Assembly: GCF_007860125.1 (NCBI RefSeq)
Contig: NZ_SJPW01000005.1
Location: 117,651-181,650, forward strand
Direction of reading: 5' to 3'
Source: Rubripirellula tenax
GTDB lineage: Bacteria; Planctomycetota; Planctomycetia; Pirellulales; Pirellulaceae
DNA: 64,000 nucleotides
In this document: positions 1 through 9,154 of the stretch, in pieces
Position numbering within the stretch: the stretch's first letter is position 1
How the letters are laid out: each line of letters begins with the position of its first letter
Made by a program: the position numbers and the translations under genes
Notes under the pieces: model-generated
The model's input: only the letters and a program-made list of their open reading frames with translations
What the model was told of the DNA's origin: nothing
Databases searched by the model: none

Positions 1-1629
1 GTTCGGATCGTCTTCCATCCAAACGCTAATCAGAGGTTTACCGCGATCGTCTCGATGTCGGGGTCCGGACGGCCCGGCCTGGTGCCAATAGCGGTCACGC
101 CCCCAGGAATTAAACGCTCCGTGATCATGCGTTTCCAGCACGGTGTCGAAACAATCGTTCCATTCGATCAAGTGACCGCCCCATGTGCCGTCGCAGACAT
201 TGATCGCCGCGCGCGGCGTATCGAAAACCGTATTGTGGCGCACCGTGATCCGGGACGACATCGAGAGGTTGATGCCGGAACACTGTTTTTCAATCCGACC
301 GCAGCGGGTGATGAGATTGTTTTCGACCAGGCAGTCCGCCGGATATTCTTCCGTCTTTGGACCGATTTCCCGATCGACGCTGTCAAGCGGATGTGGCATG
401 GTCAAATAGCTGAATCGGGGCGAACGCACCGCAGCAAACGAGCCAACAAAACTGACGTCGCTCGCACCATTATTTCTAAACAGGTTCCCGCGTATGACGG
501 CGTGCCGGTTATAGCCATCAACGAACACCGCGTTGCCGCCCAACTCTTCAAAATCGCAGTCTTCGATCGCGACGTGTTCCGTTCCACGCAAATGGACGGC
601 TCCCCCGCGATAGACGGTCCAGTCGCTTTGAAGCAAAGGTTCGCGGGTATCTAAAAACGTGCGTCGGGATCCCGCGAAACGCAAACCCTGAAACTGAATC
701 CGTTGGACTGCCTTCACCGTCTCTGGGGTTTCCAACGTCAGATCGGCGATCGCATTGCCGGGATCCGGAATCTTCATGGTGGCGACCGGTTGCTTCTGAT
801 CTCCGTGGATCTCAACCAAATGACGCAATCGCACCACTTCGACCTTCGCGGCATCCAAATCGAAACCTGCGACAGGCTTGTAGTACAGCGTGTTCGAGTC
901 GGCATCATGAAACCACTCCTCCGGCGCATCCAGTTCTTCGAAGATGTTTTCCACCATTCGCTGGCTTTCGTGCATGCCCATTTGGCGGTTGTTTTGCCAA
1001 CCGCCTTCATAGGTGACGTCGCCGTTTTCATCTTTCCCGGTAATGCGATAGTGATAGCCGCCCCAGCGAGCACGGTGCATCGCGTGGATATAACCGCCCG
1101 ACGGATCGGCCCACTTTGCAGCACGCTGTTTGGAAAAGGCATCTGCCGCAAAGCCTTGATAGGCGTCCGTCTTTTTGGTTGCATCATAATTCGGATACCT
1201 CGCCATCCGCTGTTGCTTGCCATCCATGAACAGTTGGTCGATATCCAATCCGGCCGGGGTTTTCGCTTGGAAAAGACCGTTCTTCCATGGTTGCCAATCC
1301 AGCGCCAGCTTTAAGCCACCGCTCAGCACTGCGCCGCCTCGGTTCTGGGCGCGGTAGATCACGGGATGTTCGTCCGAGCCCGAATCCTCCGGCGTCAGAA
1401 CCAGTGTTTCGGGCAAGTAATAAACCCCGTCAGCCAAGATGACTGAGCACGGTTCTTTGCCCAGGTTTTGTGACGCACGCAAAGCATCCCGGGCGGCAGC
1501 GATCGTGGCCAGCGGCGCGTCAATCGCACCCGAATTGGTATCCGACCCCGCCGGACTGACATGAATTTCAACGGCGTGAGCCGTGATCGACAAGCACAAC
1601 GCAACGAGAACAGTTAATACAAATCTCAT
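1..1629 (-). CDS. Secreted right-handed beta-helix protein, GH141-like (partial, C-terminus outside window)
   Basis: Reading from ATG at 1629, the frame stays open for 543 codons to base 1, so the stop lies outside the window. The N-terminus (MRFVLTVLVALCLSITAHA) is a clear signal peptide. It is followed by a block of the type IHVSPAGSDTNSG...PLATIAAARDALR, the usual opening of secreted parallel beta-helix proteins, including polysaccharide-active families such as GH141. Repeated short turns typical of a beta-helix follow from about residue 270 onward (for example FRNNGASDVSF, LVENNLITRCGRI, RHNTVFDTPRAAI). The ATG overlaps the stop of the upstream sulfatase by one base (TGATG), so it is probably translationally coupled and is the last visible gene of the operon. 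A role on the same glycan as the neighbouring sulfatases and fucosidase is inferred. Family assignment beyond beta-helix is uncertain. Confidence 0.75.
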   Translation of the reverse strand, partial: MRFVLTVLVALCLSITAHAVEIHVSPAGSDTNSGAIDAPLATIAAARDALRASQNLGKEPCSVILADGVYYLPETLVLTPEDSGSDEHPVIYRAQNRGGAVLSGGLKLALDWQPWKNGLFQAKTPAGLDIDQLFMDGKQQRMARYPNYDATKKTDAYQGFAADAFSKQRAAKWADPSGGYIHAMHRARWGGYHYRITGKDENGDVTYEGGWQNNRQMGMHESQRMVENIFEELDAPEEWFHDADSNTLYYKPVAGFDLDAAKVEVVRLRHLVEIHGDQKQPVATMKIPDPGNAIADLTLETPETVKAVQRIQFQGLRFAGSRRTFLDTREPLLQSDWTVYRGGAVHLRGTEHVAIEDCDFEELGGNAVFVDGYNRHAVIRGNLFRNNGASDVSFVGSFAAVRSPRFSYLTMPHPLDSVDREIGPKTEEYPADCLVENNLITRCGRIEKQCSGINLSMSSRITVRHNTVFDTPRAAINVCDGTWGGHLIEWNDCFDTVLETHDHGAFNSWGRDRYWHQAGPSGPRHRDDRGKPLISVWMEDDPN

Positions 1630-3449
1630 CACTCACCGCCTTTGTTTTCAATGAATTCCACCTCGGTAAAGTAGGCACCACCGGCTTCGCCCTTTTTGTC
1701 ATATAGGTACGTCACCAGTTCCGTCGGACCAGCGGGGAGATCGAGTTCCATCACAACTCCCATGCTCTTGTCCAAAACAGGCACCTCTTTTTCCATTCCC
1801 GCGATTTCGATTTTCGCTCGAACGGCCACTACTGGTTTGTTCGCCTCTTCGGGCCACTGCCGCAACGTCAAGCGATAACGCCCAGGTTCTTTTACATCCA
1901 CCATCCACGGCGCGACCACACGTGGCAGCCGTTTGATTTGTCCGAAGCTAAACGGCGGATAACCTTTCTCCATCACCCAATCCTGCGAACACAGTTCGGT
2001 TGGATTCTGATCCGGGTTGCCCAAATCGATTCGGCTAACGCGATCAAGCAGGACGGGGGAAACCGATTCCCAGAACGGCTGATAGAGTGATTTCAATTGC
2101 TTGACCAATTCAGGATGATCACTGGAAACATCGTTGGCCTGAGAGAAGTCTTGCTCCATGTCGTAGAGTTTAAAGTTGTGACGAGGCGTCTCACGCCAGG
2201 AATTCACCAACCTCCATTTTTCAGTCAGAACAGCTGTGTCCGCCAAAGGTTCATCCAGCGGTGAAGAAAAAGATCGGCCGCCATGATGCTGAATCACAAG
2301 ATGATCGCGCGTCCAACGGTCCTGCTGTCCCTTCAGCAGCGGCGTCAACGACAGACCGTCCAGATCGTATTCGTCAGGAACCTGCACGCCGCACATTTCG
2401 GCCAGCGTTGGAAGCACGTCCAAATGCGCCGCCAGTGTGTCAATGTCCTTTCCACCGGTCAGGTCGCCTTTAGGCCAGTGAATAAAGAAGGGAACCCGTT
2501 GCCCACCTTCGTAGATCGAAGATTTCTTGCCACGCATCCCTGCGTTGTAACCGGCCAAGACCTGAGAATCCTGGCCTTTGAACTTTCCACCACCGGAGGT
2601 TCCATTGTCCGTCATGAAAATCAGAATGGTGTTTTCCGCCAAGCCCATCTCATCAAGACGCTTGCGAAAAACGCCCATGTTCCAGTCGATGTTCGCGATC
2701 ATGCCGTAGAACGCAGAGTTGACGATTTCTTTGTTGTCTTTGTAGGGCTGTTCCCATTCCGGCGGCACGCGATACGGCCCGTGCGGAGCATTCAAGGCGA
2801 GATAGAGAAAGAACGGCTTCTCTTTGTTTTGATCCACAAACCGAATCGCTTCCCGGAAGAACACATCGGTGCAGTAGCCTTCAAATTCTTCAAACTTCCC
2901 GATTCGACTGCCCGGCGTGACGCGTTCAAACGTGTCATCGAAATAGTCGTTGCCCCAATGGTCCGAACTCTGCCCGATCCCACCACAGCGGTGCCAAACC
3001 ACATCCTGGAATCCTTTGTCCTGGGGACGTTGGGGAGCGTTGTCGCCAAGGTGCCATTTGCCGATCATGCCCGTCGCGTAGCCATTGTCCGCAAAGAGGT
3101 TGGCGATCGTTTTCTTTTCAGGAAACAGAATCGAGAGGCCCCCGGTTGTCCGATAGGCTCCCGTGCGACCGGCATGCTGACCTGTCATCAGCGAGGCTCG
3201 AGTCGGCGTGCAGAACGGACTGACATGGAAATCGGTGAACCGAATCGATTCACGATACAGTTTATCAATCTCCGGTGTCTTCAAGTTCGGGTTGCCGTGG
3301 CATCCGAGATCGCCATAGCCCTGATCATCGGTCATCACCAAAATCACATTGGGCCGTTCAGCTGCATTCACTGCTGCAGCGAAGCTGAGCCCGAGCAGAA
3401 GCGTATTCAATAAGTGTTTCACTATCTCTTTCTCAAGTTGGAATGCCAT
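1629..3449 (-). CDS. Secreted sulfatase (S1, Cys-type) with C-terminal beta domain
   Basis: A formylglycine-dependent sulfatase that should hydrolyse sulfate esters outside the cytoplasm. Metal-binding Asp residues are seen in MTDDQGYGD (about residue 41-42). The activation motif CTPTR has Cys80 as the predicted formylglycine, and GKWHLG begins near residue 130. At 606 residues it is longer than the neighbouring 460-540 residue sulfatases because of a C-terminal beta-rich tail of about 110 residues (RYRLTLRQWPEE region). It resembles the sulfatase at 9155-10780 (shared GYCTDVFF and FYGM blocks), so the two are probably paralogues of one subfamily. The ATG at 3449 gives an odd acidic N-terminus; a GTG nine codons later (3422) would start directly at the signal peptide KHLLNTLLLGLSF and may be the true start. 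S1 subfamily and substrate cannot be fixed by eye. Confidence 0.93.
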   Translation of the reverse strand: MAFQLEKEIVKHLLNTLLLGLSFAAAVNAAERPNVILVMTDDQGYGDLGCHGNPNLKTPEIDKLYRESIRFTDFHVSPFCTPTRASLMTGQHAGRTGAYRTTGGLSILFPEKKTIANLFADNGYATGMIGKWHLGDNAPQRPQDKGFQDVVWHRCGGIGQSSDHWGNDYFDDTFERVTPGSRIGKFEEFEGYCTDVFFREAIRFVDQNKEKPFFLYLALNAPHGPYRVPPEWEQPYKDNKEIVNSAFYGMIANIDWNMGVFRKRLDEMGLAENTILIFMTDNGTSGGGKFKGQDSQVLAGYNAGMRGKKSSIYEGGQRVPFFIHWPKGDLTGGKDIDTLAAHLDVLPTLAEMCGVQVPDEYDLDGLSLTPLLKGQQDRWTRDHLVIQHHGGRSFSSPLDEPLADTAVLTEKWRLVNSWRETPRHNFKLYDMEQDFSQANDVSSDHPELVKQLKSLYQPFWESVSPVLLDRVSRIDLGNPDQNPTELCSQDWVMEKGYPPFSFGQIKRLPRVVAPWMVDVKEPGRYRLTLRQWPEEANKPVVAVRAKIEIAGMEKEVPVLDKSMGVVMELDLPAGPTELVTYLYDKKGEAGGAYFTEVEFIENKGGE

Positions 3450-3468
3450 TGGAACCTAATCTGTCGTT

Positions 3469-4995
3469 TCATCGTTCTCTACGTTCTTTCTTTTGATTCC
3501 GATGCGTTTTCATGATGTCGATCTCCGCATCATTTGTCTGAGCCGCACCAGGGGTGCTTCGACCCTCGGCGACATAGTCCCTCAGCAACGCGACGAGTGC
3601 TTCCACTTTTTGCGGATACTTCGCGACGAGATTCGTGTTCTCGCTGACGTCGTCCTTCATGTTGTAAAGCTGCATTTCCGGTAGTCCCTGGCGGATTGCC
3701 TGAGAATCGGTCGGGGCGGTTGCTCCTCCGGATCCGGGTGCGAGCAAGAGTTTCCAATCGCCCTGACGAACTGCGAAACGACCACTCGACGAGTGATGCA
3801 CGATCGCTTGACGCGGGTTCGGATCTTCCTTGCCATCAAGCCCTGACAAAAAGCTGATGCTGTCCTCCGCCGTGTCGTCGTCGAGTTCCACCTCGAACAA
3901 CTCGGCGAAAGTCGCGATCACATCGGAGACAGAAATCATCTGATTGAACTCGGATTTTGGCTGCACTCGTGCGGGCCATCGCAGGATGAACGGCACTCGG
4001 TGACCGCCATCCCAGATCGCGGTTTTTTCGCCGCGGAAGTGAGCACTGGAATAATGCCCCTGTCTTTTCAGGTCCTCAATATTCGATGCTGGCCCCGACG
4101 TCCCGTTGTCTGAACTAAAGACAAGGATTGTGTTTTCGGTTAGCCCATTACGTTCCAGAGCCTTGATGATGTCGCCAACCGAGGCGTCGGTCTGCATCAC
4201 GAAATCGCCATGATCGCCGAGGCCGCTCTTCCCCTGCCAATCCTTGGACGGCACCACGGGTGAGTGTGGTGAACTCATTGGGAAGTAGACGAAGAATGGT
4301 TTGCCGGCTTTGGCATCCGCGGCCTTCGCATCGATGTAATCCGTCACGGACTGGGTGAGTTCGGGGAGCACATCGATGATTTCGATTTCCTTGGTGATCC
4401 TGTCATCCTCAACAAAGCTGCTCATCGACCGACCGTGGTGATAACCGAAGAAGTGATCAAACCCGCGCGTCAACGGACCATCGACTACGCGTGTACCGAT
4501 CGGTTTACCCGAAAGGTAGAGTGTTTTAGATTTTTTTCTGACGGTTGCTCCCTTGGGAGCGGTTGAGGTGTCATATTGATAATCCAAATGCCACTTCCCG
4601 AAGATCGCGGTGTGATAGCCCTGACCTTGAAACAGGTGTCCCAACGTCATCCGATCCGGAGCGATCAGACACGGATTGCCGCCTTTGGCGACGCCTGATT
4701 GCAATCGCGTTCGCCAGGCATACCGGCCGGTGAGTAATCCGTATCGAGACGGGGTGCAGACGGCGGATGTGGTGTGGGCGTCGGTAAACACCATGCCTTC
4801 CTCCGTCAACTGATCAAGATGGGGTGTAGGAATCAGCCCACGCTCTGGATTGAGCGCCTGCACTTCGCCGTAGCCCAAGTCATCCGCGAATACAAAGACC
4901 ACATTGGGCTTGGTGTTGTTGGCACTCGCCAGCGGAACGAAAATCGTCAGCAGTAAATGGGTGGCTGCGACTGGTTTAAGTAACTTGATAAGCAT
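3469..4995 (-). CDS. Secreted sulfatase (S1, YGLLTGRY group)
   Basis: A Cys-type sulfatase of 508 residues with a signal peptide (MLIKLLKPVAATHLLLTIFVPLASA). Visible active-site elements are ADDLGYG (Asp38-39), CTPSR (Cys80, predicted formylglycine), GKWHLD near residue 134 and SSDNGT for the metal site. It shares the CTP[ST]RYGLLTGRY block and the C-terminal region ending in a GRSTPG-like segment with the sulfatases at 6699-8213 and 29796-31451, so these are paralogues. It starts 3 bases after the stop of the upstream GH117-like gene, fitting the operon. Removal of sulfate from a polysaccharide or oligosaccharide in the periplasm or outside the cell is inferred from family and context. Confidence 0.94.
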   Translation of the reverse strand: MLIKLLKPVAATHLLLTIFVPLASANNTKPNVVFVFADDLGYGEVQALNPERGLIPTPHLDQLTEEGMVFTDAHTTSAVCTPSRYGLLTGRYAWRTRLQSGVAKGGNPCLIAPDRMTLGHLFQGQGYHTAIFGKWHLDYQYDTSTAPKGATVRKKSKTLYLSGKPIGTRVVDGPLTRGFDHFFGYHHGRSMSSFVEDDRITKEIEIIDVLPELTQSVTDYIDAKAADAKAGKPFFVYFPMSSPHSPVVPSKDWQGKSGLGDHGDFVMQTDASVGDIIKALERNGLTENTILVFSSDNGTSGPASNIEDLKRQGHYSSAHFRGEKTAIWDGGHRVPFILRWPARVQPKSEFNQMISVSDVIATFAELFEVELDDDTAEDSISFLSGLDGKEDPNPRQAIVHHSSSGRFAVRQGDWKLLLAPGSGGATAPTDSQAIRQGLPEMQLYNMKDDVSENTNLVAKYPQKVEALVALLRDYVAEGRSTPGAAQTNDAEIDIMKTHRNQKKERRER

Positions 4996-4998
4996 GAT

Positions 4999-6630
4999 CT
5001 ACTCGGTTCCTCCTTTGCCAAAAGACAACTCGATTTTGTCCAAAAGTGGTTTTGATTTGTTCGGGGTCGTATCCGTCATTTTGACTTCAAACCGAAAACC
5101 AAATCCTTGGGGCAAGCTGGAAAGATCCATGGAGGCGGAGGTCCTTTGGATCTGTTTGGCGAACCCTGGCGTGTAGTCGTATGCTTCCTTCACGGCTTGC
5201 CAATCGGTCCACTGGTCGATCTTGGCATCGTCGTCGACGTCGACTCCGACGCGGACTTCAACGGTCTCAACCCAGGGTCCAGGGCTGGTGAAATCAGAGT
5301 CCTGTTGCGTTGCCAAATAGAATCGCCCCTCGGCGAAACAAATGTCTGGGTCAGGGTGCCCTTTGCCAATGTTGCCGCAAAATGTGAATTGCTTGTCCAG
5401 ACTGGACGAAGTGAACCAGGCCACGCTCATCGCTTCTTTTCCGTGGGAACCCGCTGGATCGAAATCACCAAACAGGTAGTATTGCCCGCCAATCGAAATG
5501 GCGGCCCAATCTCCGAACGCATTCTGCTCGGGTTCGTGAATTTCGTATTCGGCCTGGTTTGTCGTATAGTTCTTTGGATCCTCTCGCTGCCAATGCGGGT
5601 GAGAGAAGGATCCCATCTTCCCGGTCGGCTTTGTGCGTTCGTCCACGGGTGGGGCCAGGATCTTAAAATCCTTGATTCCGTCTGCACTGACGACATGCGT
5701 CGCCAGCGGTGAATCCCAGGAGTGCGTCCTCGCGTTGATGGGACTCCAATCTTCAGCGATGACATGAAACGCACCTTCCAGATCACGAATGAAGGCGCAG
5801 TCAGACCCATGACTAGGATCCTTGAATGTGATGCCCATGTTCTGGCCCGGCACACCGTCGGTGAGATCTTCGTCCACATAGACATGTGGGTCCTGATCGT
5901 TGGGGAAGTCGTAGTAGATGTAGACTTTCCCATCGGCGTACTCAGCAGTGGTCACCCATTTGGCAAATTCCTCCGTGATGGGTCCGTGGTGAACCCAGTT
6001 GAGCATGTCGCGGCTTTGCCATGCGTGGTATCCGCCAAGACCCTTCTTAAGTCCTCCGGGTGCATTGAATTGGTTCGGCAGCGGTGTCGTCAGTAACGGA
6101 ATATCGAAGCCTTCCAGGGTTGCGGTTTTTGCCTCGAACGCTGACGCAGGCTCAGCTTGCTTGACGATTTCCTTTTCCCTCTTCGCCGTCTCTACCCTCT
6201 TGTTCTTCTTGGCTTTCTTAGCCTCCTTGATTTTCTTCGTTGGAGTCGCCGTTGGGTTGAGGGGATCGAGATACTTCGCAAACATCCAGTAATTGTTTTG
6301 CCCGAGACTCAGCAAGACCGGTGCATTGTCCATACTGTCCGTACCGATATTCTTAGTCCTCTCCCAGTTCTCCCAGATGGGCGATTGCGCAAAGGTAATC
6401 GACTCCGCCGAACGCTTCTCGCGGAATCTCTTCAGCGTGCTTTGAATCGACGCCGTTTCAGCCGTGGGCGACGCGATGCCGTCTTTCAATTCGACATCGC
6501 GACTGGTCGCCGTCGCCTGCTCCCACTCGGCTTGGGTATCAACGGTCCACGACTCCGCTGCGGAGGCCTCCGTCAGGATCAAGGCAACCAACCATAACAT
6601 CGTGGTAACAGTCATTCTTTTCAAAAGCAT
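4999..6630 (-). CDS. GH117/GH43-like five-bladed beta-propeller glycoside hydrolase
   Basis: A probable exo-acting glycosidase of the five-bladed propeller fold. Recognisable segments are GGYHAWQSRDMLNWVHHGP, AEYADGKVYIYYDFPND, GSDCAFIRD, FHVIAEDWSPINARTHSWDSP and GHPDPDICFAEGRFYLATQQ. This pattern is close to GH117 (3,6-anhydro-L-galactosidase) and related GH43-type proteins. A lysine-rich linker near residues 145-165 and an N-terminal beta region precede the propeller, and a short beta domain follows it. The open frame extends upstream to 6717, but the signal peptide begins at the ATG at 6630 (MLLKRMTVTTMLWLVALIL), so that start is preferred; 6615 is possible. No agarase or carrageenase is seen nearby, so activity on anhydrogalactose is not implied. 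It lies between two sulfatases in the operon. Confidence 0.78.
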   Translation of the reverse strand: MLLKRMTVTTMLWLVALILTEASAAESWTVDTQAEWEQATATSRDVELKDGIASPTAETASIQSTLKRFREKRSAESITFAQSPIWENWERTKNIGTDSMDNAPVLLSLGQNNYWMFAKYLDPLNPTATPTKKIKEAKKAKKNKRVETAKREKEIVKQAEPASAFEAKTATLEGFDIPLLTTPLPNQFNAPGGLKKGLGGYHAWQSRDMLNWVHHGPITEEFAKWVTTAEYADGKVYIYYDFPNDQDPHVYVDEDLTDGVPGQNMGITFKDPSHGSDCAFIRDLEGAFHVIAEDWSPINARTHSWDSPLATHVVSADGIKDFKILAPPVDERTKPTGKMGSFSHPHWQREDPKNYTTNQAEYEIHEPEQNAFGDWAAISIGGQYYLFGDFDPAGSHGKEAMSVAWFTSSSLDKQFTFCGNIGKGHPDPDICFAEGRFYLATQQDSDFTSPGPWVETVEVRVGVDVDDDAKIDQWTDWQAVKEAYDYTPGFAKQIQRTSASMDLSSLPQGFGFRFEVKMTDTTPNKSKPLLDKIELSFGKGGTE

Positions 6631-6698
6631 CAATTTAAAGATCCGGATAATGGTGTTTTTTGATTTGTAACTTCTGGTCACTGCCCTGGGTCGATGGC

Positions 6699-8213
6699 CT
6701 ACCTCTTGCTCTTCCATAGCTTGATGTCATCGGCGTCATTCTTGGATTCCAGCCCCTCGGTACTGCGTCCTCGTGTGACGTCGGCTTCCAGTTTCGCGAG
6801 CAAGCGTTCCGCCACTTCAGGATGAGATTCGTAAAGGTTCGTGGTTTCCGCCGGATCGCTTTCCATGTCATAAAGTTGAGCGATCGGGCTGCTACTGTCG
6901 GCCTGCCGTTCCGTGGGAGAGGTCCAACCACCCGAAGCCTTTGCCAACAGCAGTTTCCATTTTCCCTGTCGATATCCAAAGTGCCCGCTGATTGAGTGGT
7001 GAATCACGCCTTCACGCTTCGAAACAATCGATTTTCCGCTGAGGGCTGGCAGAAAGCTAACGCTGTCTTCGGCGCTGCCTGCGGGCAACGGTGCACCGGT
7101 CAGTTCCGAAACGGTGGCAAAGAAGTCGGTTAAGCAGATGGTCTGTTCACAGGTTGAGCCTGCGTCCACCATTCCAGGCCAACGCACAACGAACGGAACG
7201 CGATGCCCGCCGTCCCACAAATCGGATTTGGACCCGCGATAACCGGCGCTGACAACGTGCCCCTGTTCTGCGAGCTGAGGAATACCTGCGACTTTGGAAC
7301 ATCCATTGTCACTGCTGAAGATGACCAGCGTATTTTCGGCAAGGCCATGCCTGTCCAACGCCGCAGTGATTTCTCCGACTCCCGCATCGGTTTGCATGAC
7401 GAAGTCCGCATAATCTCCCAAGCCGCTACGCCCCTGCCACTGCTTGGTGGGAAGAATCGGAGAGTGTGGGGAGCCGTAGGGCACGTAGAGAAAGAAAGGC
7501 GATTCATCGGCATCGGTGCCGCGTGCTTCGATGTACTTCACTGACTCACGGGTCAGGCGGGGCAACATGTTGATCTCCGCGTCATGTTTAATCACCGTGC
7601 CGTTCTCGATCACGCCCTTCATGTCTCCTGCATGATGAAACCCGTGAAAGAAATCAAAACCGCGATGGACCGGGCCATCAGGAATCACACTCCCGACCGG
7701 AGCAAGCGCACGTTTGCGTCCGCGACTCTTTTGATCATTGGTGTTCTCGGTGCCTTTCTTCTTTGCCCCCCTGCCCAGCAATTTTCCGGTATGGGGGTCC
7801 TGATACTGAAAGTTAAGATGCCACTTGCCGATGATCCCGGTGTGGTAGCCCTGGGACTTCAGGAAACTGGCGACGGTCGGACGATCTTCCGCAATCAGAT
7901 CGGGCGCGAACCCTTGAACGACACCACTTTGATGTTTCGTCCGCCAACTGTATCGCCCCGTCATCAAGCCGTATCGCGTCGGAGTGCAGACCGATGATCC
8001 AGAGTGTGCGTCGGTAAAGACCATGCCATCAGCAGCCAGCTTGTCCACCGATGGCGTTAAAATCTTTCCATGCTCGGGGTTCAAACATTGCACGTCGCCG
8101 TAACCGAGATCATCACAAAGGATGAAAACGATGTTCGGTTTGGCGGCCGATGCATCGGCAATGTGCCAAAACGCCAGAAGGCTCAGTACCGTGGTAGTGA
8201 TGATTCGGTTCAT
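6699..8213 (-). CDS. Secreted sulfatase (S1, YGLLTGRY group)
   Basis: A 504-residue sulfatase with a signal peptide (MNRIITTTVLSLLAFWHIADASA). The core motifs are intact: CDDLGYGD (Asp34-35), CTPTR (Cys76, predicted formylglycine), GKWHLN and SSDNGC. It is a near neighbour in sequence to the sulfatase at 3469-4995 (same YGLMTGRYSWRT block, SGLGDYADFVMQTDAGVG versus SGLGDHGDFVMQTDASVG, and the same C-terminal style), pointing to duplication within the operon. Its ATG overlaps the stop of the upstream esterase in an ATGA arrangement, so the two are likely translationally coupled. Confidence 0.94.
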   Translation of the reverse strand: MNRIITTTVLSLLAFWHIADASAAKPNIVFILCDDLGYGDVQCLNPEHGKILTPSVDKLAADGMVFTDAHSGSSVCTPTRYGLMTGRYSWRTKHQSGVVQGFAPDLIAEDRPTVASFLKSQGYHTGIIGKWHLNFQYQDPHTGKLLGRGAKKKGTENTNDQKSRGRKRALAPVGSVIPDGPVHRGFDFFHGFHHAGDMKGVIENGTVIKHDAEINMLPRLTRESVKYIEARGTDADESPFFLYVPYGSPHSPILPTKQWQGRSGLGDYADFVMQTDAGVGEITAALDRHGLAENTLVIFSSDNGCSKVAGIPQLAEQGHVVSAGYRGSKSDLWDGGHRVPFVVRWPGMVDAGSTCEQTICLTDFFATVSELTGAPLPAGSAEDSVSFLPALSGKSIVSKREGVIHHSISGHFGYRQGKWKLLLAKASGGWTSPTERQADSSSPIAQLYDMESDPAETTNLYESHPEVAERLLAKLEADVTRGRSTEGLESKNDADDIKLWKSKR

Positions 8214-9094
8214 GGTTCAGCTCTTGTTGTTTTCATTGTTCCGTTCAGATAGCCCAGCGTGGTTAGGAATGCGCAGCACTTCTGCATCCCTTGCTCGTAA
8301 ACTGATGTGTCTTTAATTTTGGGCCGGAAGAAAGTCGAATTGAAGAATCCGTGCTCCTGGTTTTCAAAGGCCTCAAGCTGGCACTGGTTTCCCGCCGCTT
8401 TCATCAATCGCGTGAATCGTTCCGCGTTCTCAAACGGGACCGTTCTGTCTTTTGTTCCATGCAACACTAACGTCGGCACGATGCCGGGTCGGACATGGTG
8501 ACAGGGGGAGATGTCCGTGTCGCGATCAGCGCCAATCCTGGACCGTCCGAAGCCTTTATCCGTTGTATCCAAGACGGCATTGAACAAAAGCATAGCGTTG
8601 GGCACGGAACTGACCGTCAGGTCTTCACCCTCTTCCTCTTCACCTTCAATCAGTCCGGTGCAAGCGGCGACATGGCCACCTGCGGATCCGCCCGATGCTG
8701 CGATCCGTTGCGGATCAATGCCAAGTTCCGCTGCGTGGATGCGAATCCAGCGCACCGCCGACTTGGCGTCTTTGACTGATTCAAACGGAGTGGTCTTGTT
8801 CCGTTTCTTCACGCGATATTCCGCCGAGAAGGCGACCATGCCCTCGTCCGCAAGTGTTCGAGCTTGCTGGAAAAACTGTCTTGGAGTTCCGCTGGACCAG
8901 CCGCCACCAAAAAAGAAGACGATGGCCGGAGTCTTGTCGCTGGCTTGGTGACCTTCCGGTTCAAAAACATGTAACTTCAATTCAACGCCACCAATTGTCT
9001 TGTAAGTGATCTCGCGATCGGGCGCAAAGTCATCGGCGATTGCACGTTGACTGACAAACGAGATCAGTGCAATCAATAAGAGCTTTGTCTTCAA
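8210..9094 (-). CDS. Secreted alpha/beta-hydrolase, acetyl-esterase type
   Basis: An exported serine esterase of 294 residues, likely removing acyl groups from the glycan handled by the operon. A short signal peptide (MKTKLLLIALISFVSQRAIA) is followed by an HSL-like esterase core: the oxyanion block FFFGGGW near residue 60, the nucleophile elbow GGSAGGH near residue 140, the acid in HGTKDRTVP and the base in EHGFF. Its stop overlaps the start of the downstream sulfatase by ATGA. Pairing of esterases with sulfatases is common in loci for acetylated, sulfated polysaccharides; the acyl group removed is not known. Confidence 0.88.
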   Translation of the reverse strand: MKTKLLLIALISFVSQRAIADDFAPDREITYKTIGGVELKLHVFEPEGHQASDKTPAIVFFFGGGWSSGTPRQFFQQARTLADEGMVAFSAEYRVKKRNKTTPFESVKDAKSAVRWIRIHAAELGIDPQRIAASGGSAGGHVAACTGLIEGEEEEGEDLTVSSVPNAMLLFNAVLDTTDKGFGRSRIGADRDTDISPCHHVRPGIVPTLVLHGTKDRTVPFENAERFTRLMKAAGNQCQLEAFENQEHGFFNSTFFRPKIKDTSVYEQGMQKCCAFLTTLGYLNGTMKTTRAEP

Positions 9095-9154
9095 TTTGGT
9101 ACCTTGGTTTTGAGTAGCATGGCTTCGTTGTGGGCTGCATCGCTGCCGCTTTCA

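Noticed and set aside
55..1314. Two long plus-strand frames at the left edge
   Set aside because: The minus strand reads continuously as a signal-peptide beta-helix protein over the whole interval, which accounts for them.
2283..3413. Long plus-strand open frame (376 codons) opposite the first sulfatase
   Set aside because: It is the antisense shadow of a sulfatase with all catalytic motifs; its translation has no domain character.
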